NCBI RefSeq assembly: GCF_003287735.1
Contig: NZ_NSCM01000004.1
Coordinates: forward strand, 124,001 to 188,000
Origin: Photorhabdus bodei
Lineage (GTDB): Bacteria > Pseudomonadota > Gammaproteobacteria > Enterobacterales > Enterobacteriaceae
Length of the DNA: 64,000 nt
Direction: 5' to 3'
The translations under genes were made by a program, and so were the position numbers. Numbering within the stretch: the first letter of the stretch is position 1; each line of letters begins with the position of its first letter. Positions 1-8,303 of the stretch are shown one piece after another. The notes under the pieces were generated by a model. That model did no database searches, had not been told where the DNA came from, and saw only the letters and a program-made list of their open reading frames with translations.

Positions 1-93
1 GCTGCACTCACTCACCCCGGTCACATAGTTATCTATGCTCCCGGGGATTCGCTCCCTTGCCGCCTCGATGCATCTTGAAATCCATAAGGTATA
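1..93 (-). repeat. ERIC element, cut by the window edge
   Basis: This is the right-hand 93 bases of a 127-bp enterobacterial repetitive intergenic consensus (ERIC) palindrome. It carries the GGTGAG/CCCCGGG core and the terminal GGTATA. It lies inside the 3' part of the GH16 reading frame, which reads into it and stops. The rest of the element is outside the window. Confidence 0.9.
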
Positions 94-727
94 ACCCCGA
101 CAGATTTTGCGGAATATCATCAACATAAAATGTATAACCTCTTGGTGTCCATGCCACGGCAAATTTGTGGAATTGACCATCAGCAAGTTTGCTGGTGTAC
201 AATCTCTTTGACCACTCCTTATGAGCGCTGCCATAACCATTCCAGTGCATAGCGTGATCGTATTGATCCTGTTTCGCTTCGGCTAAATGTTCAAATACAT
301 CAATTTCGACACCTGATTTTTCTGGATTTGTTAAATCGTGACCCATTGTCGGTGACTGGACCCAGAATGCAACTTGATTACCTTCTGCACGATTAAATCT
401 GATAGCAGCTTCCCAGTAACCATATGACTGTAGAAAACTTTTTTGTGTTGAGATCATGCCGCAATAATTCTGTAGTTTGCCAGAAGAGCTATCGGAATAG
501 GTTTTTATGGTTAAATGACCATTCTTTACGATAACGGCGGATTGAGTATTAATACAATTGTTTCTAACGCCCAAGCCACGGTAATCCCATTTTTGGGTAT
601 TAAGCGTAGTGCCATTAAAATTATCTTCGAATGAAGGTGTAGGGCTGAATTCATTGGGGATCTGTGCTAGAGCATATCCATTGAACAATGTGCTTAATAA
701 CAACGTATAGGCTAACTGAATTTTCAT
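29..727 (-). pseudogene. GH16-family beta-glucanase-like gene, 3' end replaced by ERIC
   Basis: Secreted glycoside hydrolase family 16 protein (laminarinase/lichenase type, cleaving beta-1,3 or beta-1,3-1,4 glucans). A signal peptide (residues 1-21, ending ALA) precedes the catalytic domain. The family motif EIDVFE is present at residues 141-146 and supplies the nucleophile and acid/base glutamates. The start has a good AAGGAAAA Shine-Dalgarno sequence. From about residue 212 the frame runs into ERIC sequence and stops, so the last beta-strands of the jelly-roll are missing. The gene may resume beyond the element, outside the window. Family assignment is secure from the motif; substrate is not, and activity is doubtful. 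Confidence 0.8.
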
Positions 728-1000
728 CTATTTTCCTTGTATATTTGACGTGAATAACCGTTATTTATCCGAGAGCTATTATTGACCTCCCCTTTTTGTC
801 ACGGAGATATGAGTTACTTTATCGAATATTGGCGACGGGGTTACCGATTTAATTTATTACCCCTATGCTTTTCGTTTTAGTCATTCAATATGGTGTTAAT
901 ATTGATTAATAAAAATGAAAGGTAATTAAAGTCGACAACATGGATTAGGAAAAAATAATTGAGATAGGTAGAAAAAAACAGTGAGGATCGATGAATAAGA

Positions 1001-1020
1001 CCCCGTTCGTGAGAACGGGG
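1001..1020 (-). terminator. Rho-independent terminator
   Basis: Perfect 8-bp stem CCCCGTTC/GAACGGGG with a GTGA loop. Read on the minus strand it is followed by TCTTATTC. It lies downstream of the sulfhydrylase gene, with an ERIC element between them. Confidence 0.65.
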
Positions 1021-1022
1021 TA

Positions 1023-1149
1023 TATACCCGTCATCTTTCAAGTTGCCTCTTTGTTGGCTGCACTCACTCACCCCGGTCACATAGTTTTCTATGCTCCCGG
1101 GGATTCGCTCCCTTGCCGTCGCGATGCATCTTGAAATCCATAGGGTATA
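1023..1149 (-). repeat. ERIC element
   Basis: Full 127-bp ERIC copy, from TATACCC to GGGTATA, between the sulfhydrylase stop codon and its terminator hairpin. It is therefore probably transcribed as part of the mRNA 3' end. Confidence 0.92.
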
Positions 1150-1162
1150 TGACAACTTTAAA

Positions 1163-2437
1163 TTATTTTGATGCATCCAGAGCTTGGGCAAGATCAGCAA
1201 TAATATCGTCGATATGTTCAATGCCGATAGATAAGCGAATCATATCCTGTGATATACCAGCTTTAATTAACTCCTCATCATTTAATTGGCTATGGGTTGT
1301 TGACGCTGGATGACAGGCGAGTGATTTAGTGTCGCCAATATTAACCAGCCGCACAATCAATTTTAGTGCGTCAATAAATCGCGCGCCGGATTGTTGTCCG
1401 CCTTTAATACCAAAAGAGAGGAGCGCTGATGGCTTCCCATTCACATACTGTTGAGCCAGTTCATGTTCTGGATGGTTTGGCAACCCGGCATATTTCACCC
1501 AACTAACTTGAGGATGATCTTGCAGATAATGGGCGACTCTCAGTGCATTTTCAGTATGACGTTCCATTCTTAATGCCAGTGTTTCCAATCCTTGCAAAAT
1601 AAGGAAAGCATTAAAAGGCGACAATGCAGCGCCCATATTACGTAGCGGAACCACACGGCAATGCCCGATAAATGCCGCTTTACCGAATTGCTCGGTATAA
1701 ATGACGTTATGATAGGAGGGATCTGGGGTAGTCAATACAGCAAACCGTTGCTTATATTTTTTCCAGGGGAAATTGCCGGAGTCCACAATGATACCGCCAA
1801 TAGAGTTACCATGCCCTCCCATATACTTGGTTAAAGAGTGAATAACGATATCAGCGCCATGCTCGAAGGGGCGACAAAGCACAGGCGTGGCGACGGTATT
1901 ATCAACAATTAAAGGGACGCCATGACGATGAGCGACTTCGGCAAATTTTTTCAGATCAACAATATTACCGGCCGGGTTACTAATAGATTCACAAAATACC
2001 GCCTTGGTACGATCATCAATCAGTGACTCCAGTGCTGCAATATCATCGTGTTCAGCAAACCGTGTCTCAATCCCGAATCGCGGCAATGTGTGAGCTAGCA
2101 GGTTATAAGTGCCGCCATATAACTTAGCAACAGATATAATGTTATCTCCAACGCTGGCAATGGATTGAATCGCACAGGTGACAGCCGCCATGCCAGATGC
2201 AACCGCTAAAGCAGCGATGCCTCCTTCAAGTAGAGCAACCCGTTTTTCTAATACATCATTAGTTGGGTTCATAATGCGGGAATAGATGTTGCCCTCAACC
2301 TTTAAATCAAATAGATCGGCGCCGTGTTGGGTATCGTCAAATGCATAGGATGTTGTTTGATAGATAGGAACGGCAACGGCTTTGGTTGTTGGATCAGGGG
2401 AATATCCGCCGTGGATAGCAAGAGTTTCTGGTTTCAT
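1163..2437 (-). CDS. metY: O-acetylhomoserine (thiol)-lyase / sulfhydrylase
   Basis: PLP-dependent Cys/Met-metabolism enzyme, 424 aa, which makes homocysteine or methionine by adding sulfide or methanethiol to O-acetylhomoserine in the cytoplasm. The N-terminal IHGG..PDP..KAVAVPIYQTTSY block, the SGMAA block and the Schiff-base lysine in SLTKYMGGHG (about K204) are all present, as is the SLACHPASTTHSQL motif near the C-terminus. Its length fits the MetY/Met17 group rather than the shorter MetB/MetC enzymes (about 385 aa). It stands alone, with a terminator downstream beyond an ERIC copy. The upstream region has only weak AGATATCT-like MetJ-box resemblance. Confidence 0.85.
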   Translation of the reverse strand: MKPETLAIHGGYSPDPTTKAVAVPIYQTTSYAFDDTQHGADLFDLKVEGNIYSRIMNPTNDVLEKRVALLEGGIAALAVASGMAAVTCAIQSIASVGDNIISVAKLYGGTYNLLAHTLPRFGIETRFAEHDDIAALESLIDDRTKAVFCESISNPAGNIVDLKKFAEVAHRHGVPLIVDNTVATPVLCRPFEHGADIVIHSLTKYMGGHGNSIGGIIVDSGNFPWKKYKQRFAVLTTPDPSYHNVIYTEQFGKAAFIGHCRVVPLRNMGAALSPFNAFLILQGLETLALRMERHTENALRVAHYLQDHPQVSWVKYAGLPNHPEHELAQQYVNGKPSALLSFGIKGGQQSGARFIDALKLIVRLVNIGDTKSLACHPASTTHSQLNDEELIKAGISQDMIRLSIGIEHIDDIIADLAQALDASK

Positions 2438-3006
2438 TTTCGATCTCTTTTTTTACGGTAAGATGACATATATCTTTCATTAATAGGTGTAAGCGGCTTT
2501 TGTTAAAACCATAGCCTGACTTACTATTGTTCATAAGGAATTGCTCACAAAGAACTTGATTTATATCTCTTTTTGATTGATGAACTATTAGAATAGATAT
2601 CTGTATAGACATGATATTTCCGCTAATTATTTATTAATTAAAGAAACAATTTGAAAAAGTGACTAATTATCTACTTTAGCTATGCTGGTCTCTTTATTTT
2701 TTAATAATGTGGGTGTTATCACAAAATACTTCAATAATTTCAGCCAAGTAACATTAACTATTAAAATAGAAAATTGAAACAAAATACTTAAATAAATATC
2801 CAATCTTTTAGAAAGATCACAAAAATTTCTGTGAAATAGTTAGTTTTCGTTAGATTGCTTTAATTTATTTCTTCACTGTTGCCTGAACGAAAATAGAAGG
2901 TATACTCATCGTTCTGATTTTTTCAAACTTTTTTAAATGATTTTGGTCGTAATTTATTGTTAGTATGATCAATATTGGCACTAACCAATAAATTAATAGG
3001 ATTATT
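2438..3006. other. Divergent intergenic region
   Basis: About 570 bp of AT-rich DNA between the divergent sulfhydrylase and MATE genes. It should hold both promoters. I see no convincing ORF or RNA gene. Confidence 0.5.
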
Positions 3007-4365
3007 ATGGCTAAGTTTTCAAACCGGCGGGAGTTAAAACAACTTTTATTTTTCTCTTTCCCTATCATTGTTAGTCAGATAGCACGTACAGCAATGAGTT
3101 TTGTGGATATTGTGATGTCTGGTCACTATGCTACGGCTGATTTAGCAGCCGTAACATTAGGAAGTAGTATTTGGTTTCCTATATTTGTATTAGGATATGG
3201 GACGATTATCATGCTGGCAGCAGATGTAGCTAAGCAGAAAGCGCAACATGATGACGAAGGGATTAAAGACAGTCTTAAAAATTACTTGTTTCTGGCGGTG
3301 ATACTTTCAATACCAATAATTCTTTTATTAATGTTAGTTAGCTGGCTACTTTCGTTTATAGGCATCGATGAGCATATTTTAGAAATTACCCAGGGCTATG
3401 TTATTGCTCTAGCCTGTGGTGTTCCTAGTGTTATGATATTTAATGTTTTTCGTTCATTTTTACAAGGATTGGAAGACACAAAAATCGCAATGTATTTGTC
3501 TGCGGGTGCTTTATTATTGAATATACCATTAAATTACATATTTATTTATGGAAAACTGGGTTTGCCAGAAATGGGAGGCATTGGCGCGGGTATTACAACT
3601 GCAATTATTAATAATCTAATTGCTGTATGCTTGGTTATCTATTTTTTGCTAAAGAAGGAATATCGGCGATATAGGCCAGATTTCAGTTTACCAAAATATA
3701 ATTCTTTGATTAGAACTTTTTATATTGGTATTCCAAGTGGATTGGCTCTTTTTGTTGAAATGGTTTTTCTGGATGTGATTGCGATAACCGCTGCTCCTTT
3801 GGGGGCGCAAGTCATTGCTGCGCATAATATTATGCTTAATATTACCTCTATCATCTATACCATAACTGGGGGAATTGCAGCCGCTGTAACTGTGAGAGTC
3901 GGTTCTTATATTGGTAAGAGAGATAGAACATCATTAACAGGTACTATAAAGATCTCAATTGCTTTAATTTTATCTATTTCCGCAGTTATTGGTGTTTTAA
4001 TCTATTATTTCGCAGGTTCATTTATTTCACTCTATACTAACGACAATGGCGTCATAATGATTGCGCTTAACATAATCTTTCTGTTATGCCTGTTCCAATT
4101 CTTTGACTCTTGTCAGGCGGCTTTATCCGGTATTTTACGAGGCTTTCATGATACCCGATCGGTATTTTACGCGCCGTTATTCGGTTATTGGTTAGTGGGT
4201 TTGCCATTAGGGTTTATTTTGGCTTTGACAGACTGGGTAACCGAGCGTATGGGAATTATCGGGTTTTGGTATGGGTTGGTTTTGGGTCTTTTTGTGAACG
4301 CTATTTTGCTGTTTATCATATTAAAGGTTAGACAGAGAGGAATGATTTCTCAAATAATTTCTTAA
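3007..4365 (+). CDS. MATE-family multidrug efflux protein (NorM/MdtK-like)
   Basis: Inner-membrane cation-coupled drug antiporter, 452 aa, the usual MATE length. About twelve hydrophobic segments are visible, arranged as two six-helix halves. Typical features are FPIIVSQIARTAMSFVDIVMSG near the N-terminus, a loop with LGLPEMGGIGAG after helix 5, and the second-half equivalent around GLPLGF.LA.....G..GFWYGL. An ATAGGA ribosome site precedes ATG at 3007. It is monocistronic and followed by an ERIC copy. The substrate cannot be read from sequence. Confidence 0.88.
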   Translation: MAKFSNRRELKQLLFFSFPIIVSQIARTAMSFVDIVMSGHYATADLAAVTLGSSIWFPIFVLGYGTIIMLAADVAKQKAQHDDEGIKDSLKNYLFLAVILSIPIILLLMLVSWLLSFIGIDEHILEITQGYVIALACGVPSVMIFNVFRSFLQGLEDTKIAMYLSAGALLLNIPLNYIFIYGKLGLPEMGGIGAGITTAIINNLIAVCLVIYFLLKKEYRRYRPDFSLPKYNSLIRTFYIGIPSGLALFVEMVFLDVIAITAAPLGAQVIAAHNIMLNITSIIYTITGGIAAAVTVRVGSYIGKRDRTSLTGTIKISIALILSISAVIGVLIYYFAGSFISLYTNDNGVIMIALNIIFLLCLFQFFDSCQAALSGILRGFHDTRSVFYAPLFGYWLVGLPLGFILALTDWVTERMGIIGFWYGLVLGLFVNAILLFIILKVRQRGMISQIIS

Positions 4366-4378
4366 TTTATACATGATA

Positions 4379-4505
4379 TATACCTTATGGATTTCAAGAT
4401 GCATCGCGGCGGCAAGGGAGCGAATCCCCGGGAGCATAGATAACTATGTGACCGGGGTGAGTGAGTGCAGCCAACAAAGAGGCAACTTGAAGGATGACAG
4501 GTATA
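4379..4505 (+). repeat. ERIC element
   Basis: Full 127-bp ERIC copy 13 bp after the MATE stop codon. The 3' arm ends GACAGGTATA instead of the usual GACGGGTATA. Confidence 0.92.
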
Positions 4506-4875
4506 GTACATTGATTATAAAATTCATACATATATATTTATTTAGATGAAAATATTTCTGCTCTAAATTAATTTAGTTATTTTTTATTTTAGTTTGTAAT
4601 TTAAATATAAATTGACTGATTTATTATTTGGATGATTATATTATTATGGAATGATTTCAATGTTATTGAAAGTGATGAATGGACAGTAAAACTGTTATTC
4701 AAAATAAATGTAATACATATAGGAGTTATTATTATGATATAAATAAAGTTCGTTATTATCCATTAGCTTAAAGTTATGAAGAGAGAAATCATCTATTTAT
4801 AAATAGATGATAGTGGATTCATTACAAAATTACTCTGTTAAATAATAATCTAATGACTAAAGAGACTCATTGAAA
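4506..4875. other. AT-rich intergenic region with a perfect 24-bp palindrome
   Basis: No gene seen. Bases 4788-4811 form an uninterrupted 24-bp palindrome (ATCATCTATTTA and its complement) that ends 65 bp before the next start codon. It is well placed for an operator or a 5'-UTR hairpin. Confidence 0.55.
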
Positions 4876-6132
4876 ATGAAAAATTATACCCCTAAACATT
4901 ACGTTGTTAAGAAAATAGAAGATATGTCTATGACCACACAGATAGACTCAGATTCTCTGAGTCAAGCTATATATTATCCTAATTCAGTTACTATCCATGC
5001 AGCCCCAAGAGGATCTGCAATACTTAATGATGCTCCGTCGAAATTTGGTCACGTTTTTATGACGGTTACAAGTTATGATAAGGATACTGGTAGATTGGGA
5101 TCAATTACTATAGGGTTAAGTATTGGAGATAGTATTTGGACGCCAAAAGATAATCTTTCTTTTAATGACTTTATTAATTATCCAGAGGCATCTAGTCTGA
5201 CTATTATCTCAGGAAATTATCCACATTATCAGAATGTGGATAGACTTTACCAAACAGTTAAAGATTATAAAGAAGGAAAGATAGCTCCTCCAGATTATCA
5301 TCTTGGAGCTTTTAACTGTATTCATTTTATTAAAGAATTGACTGAAAATGCTGGAATAAATTTGAGCTTGGGATCTACTCCTGATAGTGTTGCTGAATAC
5401 ATAGAACATATTGCTAATGGATATAGAACACCTATAGTAATAGATCTTGATGGAGATGGTGTTAAGACGATTTCCATTGATTCAGGTATAAAATTTGATT
5501 TTGAGGGTAACGGAGATAAGGTTAAGACTGGTTGGGTAAATGAAAATGATGGTTTTTTAGTTCTTGATAGGAATAATGATGGTATAATTAACAATGGAAG
5601 CGAGCTATTTGGAGAGGAAACCATACTTTCTTCTGGTGAGAAAGCGAAAAATGGTTTTGAAGCTTTACTAGACTTGGATTCTAATAAGGATGGTATATTG
5701 GATGCTAATGATTTATGGTGGTCTTCTCTAAAGATATGGCAAGATAAGAACCGGGATGCTTATACAGATCAAGGTGAATTGAAAAGTATGGAGGAAGTTG
5801 GAATTGAATCTATTAATTTGAACTATAAAGAAATTGAGTATTTTGATTCTGAAGGGAACTATCATGGTTTGGCGTCATCTGTTAATTGGAAGGATGGCAG
5901 AAATACAGATATTGTTGATGTTTGGTTTACACAAGGTGAAAGTAGTCACTTTTCTCAGGATAATAAAATTGATAAATTAATCAGCTCTTTGGAAAATTTT
6001 ACAGAACAAAATAGTGATGTGGTCATTGAAAATATTCAGGGTGATCTCATTCAGCCGCAGAATATTCTAGTAAATAATTTAGGACAATATCATGAAGTAT
6101 ATTATTTTGATGATGGTTTTATTGGTTTCTAA
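4876..6132 (+). CDS. Frp/RTX-type calcium-binding protein with a papain-like N-terminal domain; candidate effector
   Basis: 418 aa from ATG 4876; an in-frame TTG at 4870 is possible. Residues of about 180-330 carry the FrpA/FrpC-type calcium-binding module: VIDLDGDGV, then NDGFLVLDRNNDGIINNGSE and LDLDSNKDGILDANDLWW, with aspartates in EF-hand-like DxDxDG loops. The N-terminal half has GHVFM and, about 100 residues later, FNCIHFIKEL. A His followed by an Asn-Cys-containing helix is the order of permuted NlpC/P60-like papain-fold hydrolases. There is no signal peptide and no long glycine-rich RTX repeat. The gene overlaps a secreted Sel1 protein gene, which suggests an effector-immunity pair. 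The fold call is inferred. Confidence 0.6.
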   Translation: MKNYTPKHYVVKKIEDMSMTTQIDSDSLSQAIYYPNSVTIHAAPRGSAILNDAPSKFGHVFMTVTSYDKDTGRLGSITIGLSIGDSIWTPKDNLSFNDFINYPEASSLTIISGNYPHYQNVDRLYQTVKDYKEGKIAPPDYHLGAFNCIHFIKELTENAGINLSLGSTPDSVAEYIEHIANGYRTPIVIDLDGDGVKTISIDSGIKFDFEGNGDKVKTGWVNENDGFLVLDRNNDGIINNGSELFGEETILSSGEKAKNGFEALLDLDSNKDGILDANDLWWSSLKIWQDKNRDAYTDQGELKSMEEVGIESINLNYKEIEYFDSEGNYHGLASSVNWKDGRNTDIVDVWFTQGESSHFSQDNKIDKLISSLENFTEQNSDVVIENIQGDLIQPQNILVNNLGQYHEVYYFDDGFIGF

Positions 6133-6685
6133 TGTATATGCTGAAAATATAGAAAAATATATTCCGAAAACAGTGTTTACAGGAATGAACTATGAGGATA
6201 AGGAAATTACTCTGAAAACACCCAGAACCGTCGAGGAGTTTCATAACTTAGAAAAATTGGCAGAAAAAGGAAGTGCAGATGCTAATTTTTTGCTTGGCCG
6301 TTTATATAGCGATAGTGCATTAGCAAGATCTGAAAGAGATTATAAAATGGCTAAGTATTATTATGAGGAAGCTTTGAGATTAGATAGAAATCATATGTTG
6401 GCTTTATATTGGTTTGGTGGAATTTATAAGTATGAAGGTAGAGATAAACAAGATGTGAAAAAAGCAATAGAACTTTATGAAAGAGCGGGTAGTTTGGGCC
6501 TTATAAGAGCGTATGACAGTATTGCTGTTACTTATTTACACGGTGACGGTAATGTTCCACAGGATTTAGAGAAAGCGAAAATGTATTTCCAGAAAATAGC
6601 TGATATGGGAGATGAAGAATCTAGATATATTTTAGAGCATTGGGAAATAATTCTGATCCAGCAAGGATATAAGGAGCCTGAATAA
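6092..6685 (+). CDS. Secreted Sel1-repeat protein, putative immunity partner
   Basis: 197 aa with a clear signal peptide (residues 1-17, ending VYA), so probably periplasmic. The body contains Sel1/TPR-like helical repeats, for example ANFLLGRLYSD, AKYYYEEALRLD, AIELYERAGSLG and AYDSIAVTYLHGDG followed by the AKMYFQKIAD repeat. The start ATG lies 41 bases inside the upstream gene, with AGGA seven bases before it, so the two are translationally coupled. Small secreted Sel1 proteins next to toxins often act as immunity proteins. That role here is inferred from overlap and localisation only. Confidence 0.75.
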   Translation: MKYIILMMVLLVSNVYAENIEKYIPKTVFTGMNYEDKEITLKTPRTVEEFHNLEKLAEKGSADANFLLGRLYSDSALARSERDYKMAKYYYEEALRLDRNHMLALYWFGGIYKYEGRDKQDVKKAIELYERAGSLGLIRAYDSIAVTYLHGDGNVPQDLEKAKMYFQKIADMGDEESRYILEHWEIILIQQGYKEPE

Positions 6686-6723
6686 TATTCATATTAACCT
6701 AAAAACTATCATGTTCACATAAA

Positions 6724-6752
6724 TTCCCTGTCGAGAGATAGGGGATTTTTCT
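6724..6752 (+). terminator. Rho-independent terminator
   Basis: Stem TCCCTGTC / GATAGGGGA with a GAGA loop followed by TTTTTCTT, about 40 bp after the Sel1 gene. It closes the two-gene unit. Confidence 0.8.
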
Positions 6753-7334
6753 TAAGTTATTTAAATAACTTAATTCAACTCTTTAATCTTAGAGTTAGAA
6801 GAGTATCAATATTGTCATTTGATCATTGGTTTTGTAAAAAATTATAGTTAATGAAAATTTACTCTCTAAGACTGTGGTTATTTAAATTTTCATCAATGAA
6901 AGATAATGTTTAGTTAGGATTTAAGTCATGTTGGTAATATTTTTATTTTAGTGAATTTAGTAAATTATATATTAGTGATTGTTCTCGGAATGAATATATT
7001 TATATCTGGAGTAATAATTTTACCTATTTAAATCATTTGTATGGAATATATATTTTTGATTTTTATTTCTCATTGTCAAATAGTTCTTAATTAATGTGAA
7101 ATAGATAATTTTCCATCAAATAGTTACCAAATAAACAATAACATTATAATTAATTTACAATATTAATAATTTCTCATTCATATATCTATATGTGTCGATT
7201 TTTTTACATTCGTTATTGGGTGATTCATCTAAGATTATATCCATTATTATATTAAGGTTATGGTGAATATTTATTTAATAATTAAATAGTTAGCTGAATT
7301 AATTGCCATTCTATACAAGTAGATACAATTATTT
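6753..7334. other. AT-rich intergenic region before the hemophilin locus
   Basis: Nearly 600 bp of very AT-rich DNA with no ORF I can support. The only recognisable site is the Fur box at its right end. Confidence 0.5.
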
Positions 7335-7353
7335 TATGATAATGATTATCATT
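7335..7353 (+). promoter_or_regulatory. Fur box
   Basis: TATGATAATGATTATCATT is close to the Fur consensus GATAATGATAATCATTATC, with an almost perfect palindrome ATGATAAT/ATTATCAT. It sits about 110 bp upstream of the hemophore start. This predicts repression of the whole locus in iron-replete cells. Confidence 0.85.
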
Positions 7354-7462
7354 TCATTTTTTATTAAAAGTGCGTTAATATGCGCGGCAGTCTTCGGACG
7401 GTACTAAAACTATGTAATAAGCAATACTCTAACATTTAATTAGTTAACATAAGGAATATGCT

Positions 7463-8209
7463 ATGAACAAAGTTAAAGTGTTAATTGCAGTATTAGGTAC
7501 ATGTGGATTAGTAGCACAATCAATTGCTGTTCCTGGTACTGGGCAAACGCAAAAATTTGATCCTAATAATCAAAGTATTAGAGTCGGTGTGACTGAACCA
7601 CGAAGTGGTGGCCATCCGACTCCAGGTGGTGAGCCGGGGATTGGAGTGAAATCTATTGGCAAAGGTAGTATTACCAGTTTCTCAGGTCTTGCCAGATATG
7701 TTAAAGCGGATGAGAATGGAATTCATAAGATTTCTGTGCCAGGCTCGAGTAGCCATGAAGGCATGGGGGTATTCAACTTTAGTAAAGTGGCTAATGCTGA
7801 TGTTTATTTTGGTGAATGGTCACAAACCGGTGCAGTAAATGATACTACTCATACTGCCTATTATTCCGGTAAAGACGTGACCACTAATTTACCTACAGGC
7901 GGTATCGCGACTTATACGGTTAAAGGGATTAACCAATATAGTGGTAGTAATGCCCTACATGGGACATTTACTGCTGATTTCGGTCAGAAAAGACTTACTG
8001 GTTCAATAGCAAATAGCGCATTGACCGTTGACATTAATTCCAGAATTAGAACGGATGGTTCATTTGCGGGTAGGGCAACTGCTGGAAATGTTGTCGGTAC
8101 AAACAGCGGGCATTTCTTTGGTGATAATGCGGCTAGTTTAGCAGGGGTTGCTACGTTTGCTTCGGACCATAGCAAAGATACTGCCTTTGGTGGAACTAAA
8201 AACCCATAA
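7463..8209 (+). CDS. Secreted hemophilin-like heme-binding protein (type XI secretion cargo)
   Basis: 248 aa with a signal peptide of about 22 residues ending QSIA|VPG and no lipobox, so a soluble secreted protein rather than a lipoprotein. A glycine-rich N-terminal half with several histidines is followed by a small C-terminal beta-barrel of the TbpB beta-barrel-domain type. The barrel carries the signature GTFTADFGQKRLTGSI around residues 170-186. The next gene is a Slam-like secretor, then a TonB-dependent receptor and a TonB. This order matches the Xenorhabdus hemophilin (hrp) locus, where the cargo scavenges heme for the receptor. The Fur box upstream fits. Heme as ligand is inferred from the locus. 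Confidence 0.78.
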   Translation: MNKVKVLIAVLGTCGLVAQSIAVPGTGQTQKFDPNNQSIRVGVTEPRSGGHPTPGGEPGIGVKSIGKGSITSFSGLARYVKADENGIHKISVPGSSSHEGMGVFNFSKVANADVYFGEWSQTGAVNDTTHTAYYSGKDVTTNLPTGGIATYTVKGINQYSGSNALHGTFTADFGQKRLTGSIANSALTVDINSRIRTDGSFAGRATAGNVVGTNSGHFFGDNAASLAGVATFASDHSKDTAFGGTKNP

Positions 8210-8228
8210 TATGAATTTGTATTAGTTG

Positions 8229-8262
8229 AATAAGGCAAAGTTCATATGGGCTTTGTCTTATT
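8229..8262 (+). terminator. Intercistronic hairpin, probable attenuator
   Basis: 12-bp stem AATAAGGCAAAG / CTTTGTCTTATT with one G-T wobble and a 10-nt loop, followed by a T-rich stretch. It lies between the abundant cargo gene and the secretor gene, a position where partial termination would lower secretor expression. Confidence 0.6.
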
Positions 8263-8303
8263 TGGTTTATTTATCGGCTCGACTATGAAGCAGTGATATT
8301 CCG

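Noticed and set aside
877..1221. Minus-strand ORF spanning an ERIC element
   Set aside because: Most of its length is ERIC sequence, which gives open frames in several orientations throughout the window.
2590..2625. Possible MetJ boxes upstream of the sulfhydrylase (AGATATCT and neighbours)
   Set aside because: Only one 8-mer matches 6/8 of AGACGTCT, and the tandem neighbour is poor. Not convincing in AT-rich DNA.
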